Source of the DNA: JBOHHM01 sp050725495 | GTDB taxonomy: Bacteria; Pseudomonadota; Gammaproteobacteria; Burkholderiales; Burkholderiaceae_C | Length of the DNA: 19,513 nt | Direction of reading: 5' to 3' | Assembly (NCBI GenBank): GCA_050725495.1 | Contig: JBOHHM010000208.1 | Coordinates: 1-19,513, forward strand | Made by a program: the position numbers and the translations under genes | Shown: piece by piece, positions 1-10,786 of the stretch | Position numbering within the stretch: the first letter of the stretch is position 1 | Layout: every line of letters starts with the position of its first letter | The notes under the pieces: generated by a model | Databases searched by the model: none | Seen by the model: the letters and a program-made list of their open reading frames with translations, nothing else | What the model was told of the DNA's origin: nothing

Positions 1-2652
<2,652 letters not shown>

Positions 2653-2828
2653 GGCAGACCCTGTTTTTTGGAGCCTTGAAGCTAACTCATTGATTCATAA
2701 GGCGCTTTTGCAAGCCGCCCGCACCGCAATCCGGCGCTTCGCAGGCTGCGATGTTACCCGAGTGAAGCGCGGCGACAGTAACCATCCGCCACAGGACAAG
2801 GGCCCGGCAGCGCGCGCAGCGCATCCGG

Positions 2829-2834
2829 GATAAT
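2829..2834 (+). promoter_or_regulatory. Candidate -10 element immediately upstream of dapC
   Basis: The hexamer GATAAT lies six bases before the dapC ATG, and no purine-rich ribosome binding site sits between them. If it is used, transcription would start at or next to the ATG, giving a leaderless message. No recognisable -35 lies 16-18 bp upstream, so the call is weak. The rest of the 188 bp smc-dapC gap shows no gene. Confidence 0.2.
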
Positions 2835-2840
2835 TCGCCC

Positions 2841-4058
2841 ATGAATCCTTTACTGGCCAGATTGCAGCCCTACCCTTTCGAGCGGCTGCGGCAGCTGTTC
2901 GCGGGCGTCACGCCCAACCCTTCCTACCGCCCCATCAGCCTCGGCATCGGCGAGCCCAAGCATGCGACGCCGGCCTTTATCAAGCAGGCCCTGAACGAAG
3001 CCATGTACGACAAGGCCGGCGGCCTGGCGTCCTACCCGGCCACGGCGGGCGAGCCTCGGCTGCGCGAGGCCTTCACCGGCTGGCTGCAGCGGCGCTATGG
3101 CCTGGCCCTGAATCCCGCCACCCAGGTGCTGCCGGTCAACGGCTCGCGCGAGGCGCTGTTTGCGTTCGCCCAGACCGTCGTCGATGCCAGCCAGGCCAAT
3201 CCCGTGGTGGTCTGCCCCAATCCGTTCTACCAAATCTATGAAGGCGCGGCGCTGCTGGCGGGGGCCCAGCCTTATTACGTGCCGAGCGACCCGGCGCGCA
3301 ACTTCGCGGTGGACTGGGACAGCGTGCCGGCCGAGGTCTGGGCGCGCGCCCAGCTGCTGTATGTCTGCTCGCCGGGCAACCCGACAGGCGCGGTCATGCC
3401 GCTGTCGGAGTGGCAAAAGCTGTTCGGGCTCAGCGACCGTCATGGCTTTGTGATCGCCTCGGATGAGTGCTACAGCGAAATCTATTTCCGCGACGAGGCT
3501 CCGCTGGGCGGGCTGGAGGCCGCAGCCCGGCTCGGCCGCGGCGACTTCAAGAACCTCGTGTCCTTCACCAGCCTGTCCAAGCGCAGCAACGTGCCGGGCA
3601 TGCGCAGCGGCTTTGTCGCCGGAGACGCCGCCATCCTGAAATCATTCCTGCTCTACCGCACCTACCATGGCAGCGCCATGAGCCCGGTGGTGCAGGCCGC
3701 CAGCATCGCGGCCTGGGGCGACGAGCAGCATGTGATCGAGAACCGGGCCCTGTACCGCGAGAAGTTCGCCCAGATCACGCCGCTGCTGGCCAGCGTGCTG
3801 GACGTGGCCCTGCCCGACGCCAGCTTCTACCTGTGGGCCAGGGTGCCCGACGCGCTGAACTGCAGCGACACCGAATTCGCGCGCGAGCTGCTGGCTCAAT
3901 ACAATGTCACGGTCTTGCCCGGAAGCTATCTGGCGCGCGAGGCCGGTGGCGTGAACCCCGGCGCGCAGCGCATCCGCATGGCCCTGGTGGCCGAAACCGC
4001 AGAATGCCTGGAAGCGGCGCAGCGTATCGTCCAATTTGTTCAATCCCAAACGAAGTAA
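2841..4058 (+). CDS. dapC: Succinyldiaminopimelate aminotransferase DapC
   Basis: PLP-dependent fold-type I aminotransferase of 405 residues. It interconverts N-succinyl-2-amino-6-ketopimelate and N-succinyl-LL-diaminopimelate using glutamate, in the succinylase branch of lysine and peptidoglycan synthesis in the cytoplasm. Visible motifs are SPGNPTG at 177-183, the PLP-ring aspartate in ASDECYSE (D208), the Schiff-base lysine in SLSKRSN (K247) and the substrate-carboxylate arginine in RIRMALV (R379). The length is normal for the family. Motifs alone would also fit related class I/II aminotransferases; the specific call rests on the immediate neighbour dapD and nearby dapE. It begins the plus-strand cluster, with dapD starting 4 nt after its stop. 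No clear ribosome binding site precedes the ATG. Confidence 0.9.
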   Translation: MNPLLARLQPYPFERLRQLFAGVTPNPSYRPISLGIGEPKHATPAFIKQALNEAMYDKAGGLASYPATAGEPRLREAFTGWLQRRYGLALNPATQVLPVNGSREALFAFAQTVVDASQANPVVVCPNPFYQIYEGAALLAGAQPYYVPSDPARNFAVDWDSVPAEVWARAQLLYVCSPGNPTGAVMPLSEWQKLFGLSDRHGFVIASDECYSEIYFRDEAPLGGLEAAARLGRGDFKNLVSFTSLSKRSNVPGMRSGFVAGDAAILKSFLLYRTYHGSAMSPVVQAASIAAWGDEQHVIENRALYREKFAQITPLLASVLDVALPDASFYLWARVPDALNCSDTEFARELLAQYNVTVLPGSYLAREAGGVNPGAQRIRMALVAETAECLEAAQRIVQFVQSQTK

Positions 4059-4062
4059 TGCC

Positions 4063-4887
4063 ATGACCCAACAACTCCAGCAAATCATCGACGCCGCGTG
4101 GGAAGACCGCGCCAACCTCTCGCCCAAGTCCGCGCCCAAGGAAGTTGCCGACGCCGTCGAGCATGTGATCGCCGAACTCAACAACGGCCATTTGCGCGTG
4201 GCCACCCGCGAGGGCGTGGGCCAGTGGACCGTACATCAGTGGATCAAGAAGGCCGTGCTGCTGTCCTTCCGCCTCAAGGACAACGAGCTCATGAAGGCCG
4301 GCGAGCTGGGCTTCTACGACAAGGTCCAGACCAAGTTCTCCCACCTCAGCGCAGCCGAGATGCAGGCCACCGGCGTGCGCGTCGTGCCGCCGGCCGTGGC
4401 CCGGCGCGGCAGCTTCATCGCCAAGGGCGCGATCCTGATGCCCTCTTACGTCAACATCGGCGCCTATGTCGACGAGGGCACGATGGTCGACACCTGGGCC
4501 ACCGTGGGCAGCTGCGCCCAGGTCGGCAAGAACGTGCACCTGTCCGGCGGCGTGGGCTTGGGGGGCGTGCTCGAGCCGCTGCAGGCCAACCCGACCATCA
4601 TCGAGGACAACTGCTTCATCGGCGCACGCTCGGAAGTCGTCGAAGGCGTGATCGTCGAGGAAAACTCGGTGATCTCGATGGGCGTCTACATCGGCCAGAG
4701 CACCAAGATTTACGACCGCGCCAGCGGCACCGTGAGCTACGGCCGCATTCCGGCCGGCTCGGTCGTGGTCTCGGGCAACCTGCCCAGTGCCGACGGCAAG
4801 TACAGCCTGTACTGCGCCGTGATCGTCAAGCGGGTCGACGCGCAAACGCGCGCCAAGACCAGCCTCAACGATTTGCTGCGCGACTGA
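4063..4887 (+). CDS. dapD: 2,3,4,5-tetrahydropyridine-2,6-dicarboxylate N-succinyltransferase DapD
   Basis: Transfers succinyl from succinyl-CoA to tetrahydrodipicolinate, the first committed step of the succinylase branch of diaminopimelate synthesis; the family is a homotrimer. The 274-residue product begins MTQQLQQIIDAAWEDR. It has a helical N-terminal domain (1-100), then a left-handed beta-helix of hexapeptide repeats at about 105-235 (for example YVNIGAYVDEGTMVDTWATV), and a short C-terminal domain ending SLNDLLRD, the classic DapD layout and length. The ATG at 4063 is chosen because it gives the usual N-terminus; an in-frame TTG at 4036 would overlap dapC and add nine atypical residues. 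It lies 4 nt after the dapC stop, consistent with translational coupling. Confidence 0.96.
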   Translation: MTQQLQQIIDAAWEDRANLSPKSAPKEVADAVEHVIAELNNGHLRVATREGVGQWTVHQWIKKAVLLSFRLKDNELMKAGELGFYDKVQTKFSHLSAAEMQATGVRVVPPAVARRGSFIAKGAILMPSYVNIGAYVDEGTMVDTWATVGSCAQVGKNVHLSGGVGLGGVLEPLQANPTIIEDNCFIGARSEVVEGVIVEENSVISMGVYIGQSTKIYDRASGTVSYGRIPAGSVVVSGNLPSADGKYSLYCAVIVKRVDAQTRAKTSLNDLLRD

Positions 4888-4927
4888 TCACCCACAACAG
4901 CTCAACTCTTACAAAAAAAGGCGGTTT

Positions 4928-6073
4928 ATGAACACCATGGAGCGCATTCTTCGTCTGATGGCTGACAGGAAAGCCTCCGATGTGTACTTATCCGCCCATT
5001 CCCCGGCCCTGATCAAGATCAACGGCCAGTGCCTGCCCATCAACAACCAGGTCCTGCCGCCCGAGGCCCCGCGCAGCCTGCTGGCGGAAATGCTGCCGGC
5101 GGTGCGGATGGAGGAACTGGAGGAAACGGGCGAGCTCAACATGGCGTTCCCGATCGAAGGCGTGGGCAATTTCCGCATCAGCGGCCTGCGCCAGCGCGGC
5201 ACCTACGCGGCGGTGATCCGCTACATCGCCACCAGCATCCCGCCGCTGAACACGCTGAACCTGCCCCCGATCCTGAGCGAGCTGATCATGGAAAAGCGCG
5301 GGCTGCTGCTGATGGTGGGCGCCACCGGTGCGGGCAAGAGCACGACCCTGGCCTCGATGCTCGACCACCGCAACGAAAACGCAATGGGGCACATCCTCAC
5401 CATCGAGGATCCGGTCGAGTACATCTTTCGCAACAAGAAATCGGTGATCAACCAGCGCGAGGTCGGCAGCGACACCCAATCGCTGCAAATCGCGCTCAAG
5501 AACGCGCTGCGCCAGGCGCCCGACGTGATCCTGATCGGCGAAATCCGCGACCGCGAAACCATGTCGGCAGCCATTGCCTACGCACAGTCCGGCCACCTGT
5601 GCCTGGCCACCATGCATGCCAACAACAGCTACCAGGCGCTCAACCGCATCCTGAGCTTCTATCCGGTCGAAGTGCGCCCCACCCTGCTGGGCGACCTGGC
5701 GGCGGCGCTCAAGGCCGTCGTTTCGCAGCGGCTGCTGCGCACCGTGGCCGGCTCGCGCATTCCGGCCGTGGAGGTCATGCTCAACACCAAGCTGGTGGCC
5801 GAGCTGATCGAAAAAGGCGACTTCTCGGGCGTCAAGGAAGCCATGGAGAAATCGATCGCCGAGGGTTCACAAACCTTCGAGCAGGACATTGCCCGCCTGA
5901 TCCTCGAGGGCACGGTGGAGCGCAAGGAGGGCCTGAGCCATTCGGACTCGCCCACCAACCTCATGTGGCGGCTGCAGAACGACTTCATCAAGGCCGCCGA
6001 ACAGCAACAGCCGGACGACCACCACAGTGACGAGCCATCGTTCACCGAAATCACGCTCGAAGTGAAACACTGA
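4928..6073 (+). CDS. pilU: Type IV pilus retraction-type ATPase, PilU-like (PilT/PilU family)
   Basis: Cytoplasmic hexameric ATPase of the secretion/pilus motor family, expected to help PilT retract type IV pili. The 381-residue product has the N-terminal PAS-like domain, Walker A GATGAGKS at 131-138, the Asp box TIEDPVEY at 158-165, Walker B ILIGEIRDRET at 201-211 with catalytic E205, and the His box HLCLATMHANN at 223-233. The PilT-specific AIRNLIRE motif is not seen; SDSPTNLMW at 339-347 and an acidic, His-rich tail fit PilU better. A second Met at position 4 would give MERILRLM, also plausible. The sequence AGGCGG lies before the ATG. It sits 40 nt after dapD and overlaps dapE by 1 nt (TGATG), so it is embedded in the lysine operon and probably co-transcribed, without pilT next to it. 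Confidence 0.9.
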   Translation: MNTMERILRLMADRKASDVYLSAHSPALIKINGQCLPINNQVLPPEAPRSLLAEMLPAVRMEELEETGELNMAFPIEGVGNFRISGLRQRGTYAAVIRYIATSIPPLNTLNLPPILSELIMEKRGLLLMVGATGAGKSTTLASMLDHRNENAMGHILTIEDPVEYIFRNKKSVINQREVGSDTQSLQIALKNALRQAPDVILIGEIRDRETMSAAIAYAQSGHLCLATMHANNSYQALNRILSFYPVEVRPTLLGDLAAALKAVVSQRLLRTVAGSRIPAVEVMLNTKLVAELIEKGDFSGVKEAMEKSIAEGSQTFEQDIARLILEGTVERKEGLSHSDSPTNLMWRLQNDFIKAAEQQQPDDHHSDEPSFTEITLEVKH

Positions 6074-7248
6074 TGTCGCGCACCCTGCACCTGACCGAAC
6101 AACTGATCTCCCGTCCCTCCGTCACCCCGGAGGATGCGCAGTGCCAGCGGCTCATCGCCGAGCGCCTGAAACCGCTGGGCTTTGAATGCGAGACGATGGA
6201 CAGCGGCCCGGACAACTTCCGCGTCACGAACTTGTGGGCAAAACGGGTAGGAGCCCGCGCCCAAGGGGCGGTATCTGCTCCTAAATTGATAGTGTTTGCC
6301 GGCCACACCGATGTCGTACCCACCGGCCCGCTGGAGCAGTGGGCGAGCGACCCGTTCACGCCCACGCACCGCGACGGCAAGCTCTACGGCCGCGGCGCCA
6401 GCGACATGAAAACCTCGCTCGCCGCCTTTGTGGTGGCGGTGGAGGAATTTCTGGCCGCCCACCCCCGGCCGGCTTTGTCCATCGCCTTCCTGCTGACCAG
6501 CGACGAGGAAGGCCCGGCGATCGACGGCACGGTCGTGGTCTGCGAAGCGCTCAAGGTGCGCGGCGAGCAGATCGACTACTGCATCGTCGGCGAGCCGACC
6601 TCGGTCGAGCGCACCGGGGACATGATCAAAAACGGCCGCCGCGGCACCATGAGCGGCAAGCTCACGGTCAAGGGCGTGCAAGGCCACATCGCCTACCCGC
6701 ATCTCGCGAAGAACCCGATCCACCTGGTGGCGCCCGCCTTGGCCGAACTGGTCGGCATCGAGTGGGACCGCGGCAACGAGTTCTTCCCGCCCACCAGCTG
6801 GCAGGTCAGCAACATTCATGGCGGCACGGGCGCGAGCAACGTGATTCCCGGCAGCGTGGTGATCGACTTCAACTTCCGCTTCTCGACCGAATCGACGCCC
6901 GAAGGCCTGCAGCAGCGACTACAGGCCGTGCTGCAGCGGCACGGCCTGGACTACGAGCTGGCCTGGACCGTGGGCGGCCTGCCCTTTCTGACCACGCCGG
7001 GCGATCTGGTGACGGCGGTGCAACAGGCCATCCAGGCGGAAACCGGCCTCGACACCCAACTCTCCACGACCGGCGGCACGAGCGACGGACGCTTCATCGC
7101 GCAGATCTGCCCCCAGGTCATCGAGTTCGGGCCGCCCAACGCGACCATCCACAAGATCGACGAGCATGTGGCCGTGGCCGACATCGAGCCGCTAAAGAAC
7201 ATCTACCGGCGCGTGCTGGAAAACCTCAACGTCGCAACAGCGTCATGA
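6073..7248 (+). CDS. dapE: Succinyl-diaminopimelate desuccinylase DapE
   Basis: Di-zinc M20-family hydrolase that releases succinate from N-succinyl-LL-diaminopimelate, completing the branch begun by dapD and dapC. The 391-residue product shows the expected metal and catalytic residues: H78 in FAGHTDVVPTGP, D111 in GRGASDMKTS, E145/E146 in TSDEEGPA, E174 in VGEPTS and H360 in ATIHKIDE. Compared with the residue numbers I recall for Haemophilus influenzae DapE (H67, D100, E134, E163, H349), every site is displaced by 11, so about 11 residues are inserted before H78. That insertion coincides with a palindrome in the DNA (6248-6283). The gene overlaps pilU by 1 nt and prmB by 4 nt, indicating translational coupling. 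Confidence 0.96.
   Translation: MSRTLHLTEQLISRPSVTPEDAQCQRLIAERLKPLGFECETMDSGPDNFRVTNLWAKRVGARAQGAVSAPKLIVFAGHTDVVPTGPLEQWASDPFTPTHRDGKLYGRGASDMKTSLAAFVVAVEEFLAAHPRPALSIAFLLTSDEEGPAIDGTVVVCEALKVRGEQIDYCIVGEPTSVERTGDMIKNGRRGTMSGKLTVKGVQGHIAYPHLAKNPIHLVAPALAELVGIEWDRGNEFFPPTSWQVSNIHGGTGASNVIPGSVVIDFNFRFSTESTPEGLQQRLQAVLQRHGLDYELAWTVGGLPFLTTPGDLVTAVQQAIQAETGLDTQLSTTGGTSDGRFIAQICPQVIEFGPPNATIHKIDEHVAVADIEPLKNIYRRVLENLNVATAS
6248..6283. repeat. Palindromic insert inside dapE (nested inverted repeat)
   Basis: Outer arms TAGGAGC (6248-6254) and GCTCCTA (6277-6283) enclose inner arms CGCCC (6258-6262) and GGGCG (6266-6270) with a 3-nt loop. The stretch encodes residues about 59-71 of DapE, exactly where the protein carries extra residues between VTNLWA and the zinc-binding FAGHTD. 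The adjacent AAATTGATAGTG is AT-rich compared with its surroundings. I infer a small dispersed repeat taken into the reading frame; the arms are seen directly, the origin is not. Confidence 0.55.
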
Positions 7249-8135
7249 CCATCTTGGAACTGATCGAAGCCGGTGCGCAGCAGCTCACCGAGGCCGGCGT
7301 GGCGTTCGGCCACGGCACCACCAACGCCTTCGACGAAGCCGCCTGGCTGGTGCTGTGGCAGCTGGGCTTGCCGCTGGACGACCTGGATTCGGTGAGGAAT
7401 CAGCCAGTAGCACCCGACCAACAAGCGCAGGTTGCTACACTTTTTGAAGCACGCATAGCATCCCGCAAGCCGGCAGCCTACCTGACCCGGGAAGCCTGGC
7501 TGCAGGGCGTGCCGTTTTATGTCGACGAGCGGGCCATCGTGCCGCGCAGCTTCATCGCCGAGCTGCTGGTTCATCCCGAGTTGGGGGGCAGCATCGACCC
7601 CTGGCTGGGCGAGCACACGCGCCATGTGCTCGATCTGTGCACGGGCAACGGCAGCCTGGCCGTGCTGGCCGCCATGGCCTACCCCGAGGTCACGGTCGAC
7701 GGCGCCGACATTTCCAGCGAGGCGCTGGAAGTGGCCCGCATCAATGTCGACAAGCATGGGCTGCAGCAGCGGGTGCGGCTGCTGCAGTCCGATGGCCTGC
7801 AGTCCGTGCCAGGCCGCTATGACCTGATCCTGTGCAACCCGCCCTATGTCAACGCCCAGAGCATGGCCGCCCTGCCCGCCGAATACCAGGCCGAACCTGC
7901 GCTGGCGCTGGCCGGCGGCGCCGACGGCATGGATTTCATCCGCCGGCTGCTGCACGAGGCCTACGACCGCATGACGCCGCACGCCGTCCTGGTGCTGGAA
8001 ATCGGCAACGAACGCGCCCATTTCGAAGCCGCCTTCCCGACCCTGGAAGTGGTCTGGCTGGACACCAGCGCCGGCGAGGACCAGGTGCTGCTGGTCACGC
8101 GCGAGGCGCTCGCAGATTTTGAATTCCTGAAATGA
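7245..8135 (+). CDS. prmB: 50S ribosomal protein L3 N5-glutamine methyltransferase PrmB
   Basis: S-adenosylmethionine-dependent methyltransferase that modifies a glutamine of ribosomal protein L3. The 296-residue product has a helical N-terminal domain, KPAAYLTREAWLQGVPFYVDER-type linker features around 75-96, VPRSFIAELL (99-108), the SAM-binding loop LDLCTGNGSLAVLA at 129-142, the acidic SAM contact GADIS (153-157) and the glutamine-methylating NPPY at 198-201. RSFIAELL distinguishes it from PrmC, the release-factor enzyme. The ATG is embedded in the dapE stop (ATGA) and its own stop overlaps the next ATG in the same way. An AT-richer patch at 7398-7450 (residues about 52-69) resembles a dispersed repeat but leaves the length normal. 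Confidence 0.95.
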   Translation: MTILELIEAGAQQLTEAGVAFGHGTTNAFDEAAWLVLWQLGLPLDDLDSVRNQPVAPDQQAQVATLFEARIASRKPAAYLTREAWLQGVPFYVDERAIVPRSFIAELLVHPELGGSIDPWLGEHTRHVLDLCTGNGSLAVLAAMAYPEVTVDGADISSEALEVARINVDKHGLQQRVRLLQSDGLQSVPGRYDLILCNPPYVNAQSMAALPAEYQAEPALALAGGADGMDFIRRLLHEAYDRMTPHAVLVLEIGNERAHFEAAFPTLEVVWLDTSAGEDQVLLVTREALADFEFLK

Positions 8136-10153
8136 TTGTTCTCAAAAACGTGACCCTTCGCCGCAGCGCGAAGGTGCTGCTCGACAACGCGTCGGTCACC
8201 CTGAACCCCGGTGAAAAGGTGGGCCTGGTGGGCCGCAACGGGGCCGGCAAGTCCACCCTGTTTGCCCTGCTCAACGGCAGCCTGCATGAAGACGCCGGTG
8301 ACTTCAACCTGCCGGCGCAGTGGCGCATGGCCCAGGTGGCGCAGGACATGCCCGAAACCGAGCAAAGCGCGACCGACTTCGTGATCGAGGGCGACACCGC
8401 CCTGGTCGCGGCCCAGGCCGAGGTGCAGGCCGCCGAGGCCAGCGACGACGGCGAGCGCATGGCCCATGCCTACATGGCGCTGCACGACGCCGGCGCGCAC
8501 GATGCCCAGGCCCGGGCCCAGGCGCTGATTTTGGGCTTGGGCTTCAAGACCAGCGAACTGGACCAGCCGGTCAACAGCTTTTCCGGCGGCTGGCGCATGC
8601 GGCTGCAGCTCGCGCGCGCCCTGATGTGCCCGTCCGACCTGCTGCTGCTGGACGAACCGACCAACCACCTGGACCTCGATGCCCTGGTCTGGCTCGAGGC
8701 CTGGCTCAAGCGCTACAGCGGCACCCTGGTCGTGATCAGCCACGACCGCGAGTTTCTCGATGCGGTGACCCAGGTCACGCTGCACATCGACAACGCCAAG
8801 CTGGTGCGCTATGGCGGCAACTACAGCAAGTTCGAAGACCTGCGCGCCGAGCAGATGGAACTGCAGCAGGCGGCCTTTGCCAAGCAGCAGGACAGAATAG
8901 TCCACCTGCAAAAGTTCATCGACCGCTTCAAGGCCAAGGCCAGCAAGGCCAAGCAGGCGCAAAGCCGGGTCAAGGCGCTGGAGCGCATGGAGAGAATCGC
9001 CCCGGTGCTGGCCAGCGCGGACTTCAACTTCGAGTTCAAGGAACCCGCCAACCTGCCCAACCCCATGCTGGCCATGCAGGACGCCTGCTGTGGCTACCCG
9101 CCGCCCGAGGACGCGCCCCAGGGCACGCCACCCAGCGTGATCGTGCACAACGTCAACCGCTCGGTGCTCGCGGGCCAGCGCATCGGCATCCTGGGCGCCA
9201 ACGGCCAGGGCAAATCGACCCTGGTCAAGACCGTGGCGCGCGCGCTCGCCCCCCTGAGCGGCCAGCTCACCGAAGGCAAGGGCCTGAACATCGGCTACTT
9301 CGCCCAACAGGAGCTGGACGTGCTGCGCCCTCAGGACACGCCGCTGGAACACATGACAAGGCTGGCCAAGGAGCTGGCGGCCAACGCCCCCGGCAATGGC
9401 CAGAGCGCCCGGGAACAGGATCTGCGCAATTTCCTGGGCACCTTCAATTTCAGTGGCGACATGGTCAAGCAGGCCGTGGGAACCATGAGCGGCGGCGAAA
9501 AAGCCCGGCTGGTGCTCTGCATGATCGTCTGGCAGCGCCCCAACCTGCTGCTGCTGGACGAGCCCACCAATCACCTGGACCTGGCCACGCGCGAGGCGCT
9601 CGGCATGGCGCTCAACGAATTCGAAGGCACGGTCATGCTGGTGAGCCACGACCGTGCCCTGCTGCGCGCGGTCTGCGACGAATTCTGGCTGGTCTCGCGC
9701 GGCGGCGTGGCGCCGTTCGATGGCGACCTCGACGACTACCAGCGCTACCTGCTGGAGGAGGCCAAGCGCTTGCGCGAAGGCCTCAAAGACGCCGCCACTG
9801 CGGCCAGGCAGGCGGCCGACGACGCCGCGAAAGCCCGCGCCATCGCCGCCAGCAAGCCCGAAAAATCAACGCCCCCCGGCGAGCAACGCCGCCTGGACGC
9901 AGCCCAGCGCCAGCAGTTGGCCGAGAAAACCCGGCCCTTGAAGCGCGAACTCGACCAGCTCGACAAGAGCATGGCGGCCCTGCAGGCAGAAAAAGAAGAG
10001 TTAGAGCGGCAGCTTGCAACTGCTTTGACGCCGGCTGCCATCGCGGAGCACGGAAAGCGGCTCAAGGTGCTCAACGACGAATTGGCGCAGCAGGAAGAAC
10101 GCTGGCTATCGCTGTCCGAGCAAATGGAGGCCGCCAGCGCCATGCTGCCATGA
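8132..10153 (+). CDS. yheS: ABC-F family ATPase, YheS-like
   Basis: Cytoplasmic tandem-ATPase protein of the ABC-F family, whose members bind the ribosomal E site and relieve stalled translation; there are no membrane segments, so it is not a transporter. The 673-residue product has a first ATPase with Walker A GRNGAGKST (34-42), signature SFSGGWRMRLQLARAL (about 148-163) and Walker B LLLLDEPTNHLDLD (about 170-183). A charged inter-domain linker lies at about 245-285. The second ATPase has GANGQGKST (about 354-362), MSGGEKARL (about 451) and LLLLDEPTNHLDL (about 470-482). The C-terminal Lys/Glu/Gln coiled coil (about 585-670) contains KTRPLKRELDQLDK, the arrangement I associate with YheS rather than Uup or EttA. 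The start overlaps the prmB stop by 4 nt. It is the last gene of the cluster. Confidence 0.88.
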   Translation: MIVLKNVTLRRSAKVLLDNASVTLNPGEKVGLVGRNGAGKSTLFALLNGSLHEDAGDFNLPAQWRMAQVAQDMPETEQSATDFVIEGDTALVAAQAEVQAAEASDDGERMAHAYMALHDAGAHDAQARAQALILGLGFKTSELDQPVNSFSGGWRMRLQLARALMCPSDLLLLDEPTNHLDLDALVWLEAWLKRYSGTLVVISHDREFLDAVTQVTLHIDNAKLVRYGGNYSKFEDLRAEQMELQQAAFAKQQDRIVHLQKFIDRFKAKASKAKQAQSRVKALERMERIAPVLASADFNFEFKEPANLPNPMLAMQDACCGYPPPEDAPQGTPPSVIVHNVNRSVLAGQRIGILGANGQGKSTLVKTVARALAPLSGQLTEGKGLNIGYFAQQELDVLRPQDTPLEHMTRLAKELAANAPGNGQSAREQDLRNFLGTFNFSGDMVKQAVGTMSGGEKARLVLCMIVWQRPNLLLLDEPTNHLDLATREALGMALNEFEGTVMLVSHDRALLRAVCDEFWLVSRGGVAPFDGDLDDYQRYLLEEAKRLREGLKDAATAARQAADDAAKARAIAASKPEKSTPPGEQRRLDAAQRQQLAEKTRPLKRELDQLDKSMAALQAEKEELERQLATALTPAAIAEHGKRLKVLNDELAQQEERWLSLSEQMEAASAMLP

Positions 10154-10238
10154 TGGGCCTGGGTCATTGGCGGACTTCAGGAACTTGCCCCTGAGGGAGG
10201 CCGGCTTGCCGACTGAGGTTCCTCGCAGTATTCTGCCC

Positions 10239-10256
10239 ATGGGTGGTGGGACCCAT
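10239..10256. repeat. Small hairpin upstream of the BON lipoprotein gene
   Basis: Perfect six-base arms ATGGGT and ACCCAT flank GGTGGG. There is no T-run after it, so it is not a convincing intrinsic terminator. It lies in the 153 bp gap between yheS and the lipoprotein gene and could sit in that gene's leader. Apart from scattered GC-rich dyads, nothing else is seen in this gap. Confidence 0.3.
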
Positions 10257-10306
10257 CGCCACCCGGTCGAACCCAAGCACATGTCAACGTCCTCTGGAGA
10301 TTCACC

Positions 10307-10621
10307 ATGAACATTCGCACCACGATCGGCGCCGCCATGGCTGCAGTGGCTTTGCTCACGGCGTCTGGCTGCGCGGTGACCCGCGGCCAGCAAAGCGTTG
10401 GCGCCTATGCCGACGACACCGCGATCACCACCGCCGTGAAGGCGCGCTTCGTCGAGAGCAAGGACGTCGACGCGTCCAGCATCCGGGTCGAAACGCTCAA
10501 TGGCACCGTCATGCTGTCGGGCTTCGCCAAGAACGCCACGGAAAAAACCGCCGCCGAGGGCATCGTGTGGAAGGTCAAAGGCGTGAAGTCGGTCAAGAAC
10601 GAGATCGCCGTCCGCCCTTGA
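10307..10621 (+). CDS. BON-domain lipoprotein
   Basis: Small periplasmic lipoprotein of 104 residues. A signal peptide (MNIRTTIGAAMAAVALL) leads to the lipobox LTASGC with the acylated cysteine at C22. Residues about 37-104 form one BON domain: DTAITTAVKARF, then a strand-rich segment with VETLNGTVMLSGFA, and closing GVKSVKNEIAV. BON domains occur in OsmY-like proteins and are linked to envelope stress and membrane or polysaccharide binding. OsmY has two copies; only one is present here, as in many small Burkholderiales paralogues. TCTGGAGATTCACC before the ATG gives a good ribosome binding site. It stands alone, with 153 bp upstream and 165 bp of unremarkable sequence downstream. The precise function cannot be read from sequence. 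Confidence 0.85.
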   Translation: MNIRTTIGAAMAAVALLTASGCAVTRGQQSVGAYADDTAITTAVKARFVESKDVDASSIRVETLNGTVMLSGFAKNATEKTAAEGIVWKVKGVKSVKNEIAVRP

Positions 10622-10786
10622 GCCTTCACACAGGCTCAGGCTCGTGACTCTCAATGCCCCACTGAAGAAGATTCGCAGGAACCGGGACTACCTGTTCCAG
10701 CGAGCAAGCCCGCTATCTTTTCGGTAGCAGGTCTCCATTGCCCATAGGGCGCACTCCCGCAACAGGTAGGCGTTTGCGGCCCCCCG

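Noticed and set aside
6339..7244. In-frame N-terminal extension of prmB across dapE
   Set aside because: The extension is the out-of-frame translation of dapE. PrmB homology begins at the ATG at 7245, which overlaps the dapE stop as ATGA.
10622..10786. Possible small RNA or gene between the BON lipoprotein and the minus-strand hypothetical
   Set aside because: Only a weak GGAAC/GTTCC dyad is visible, with no promoter, T-run or open frame.
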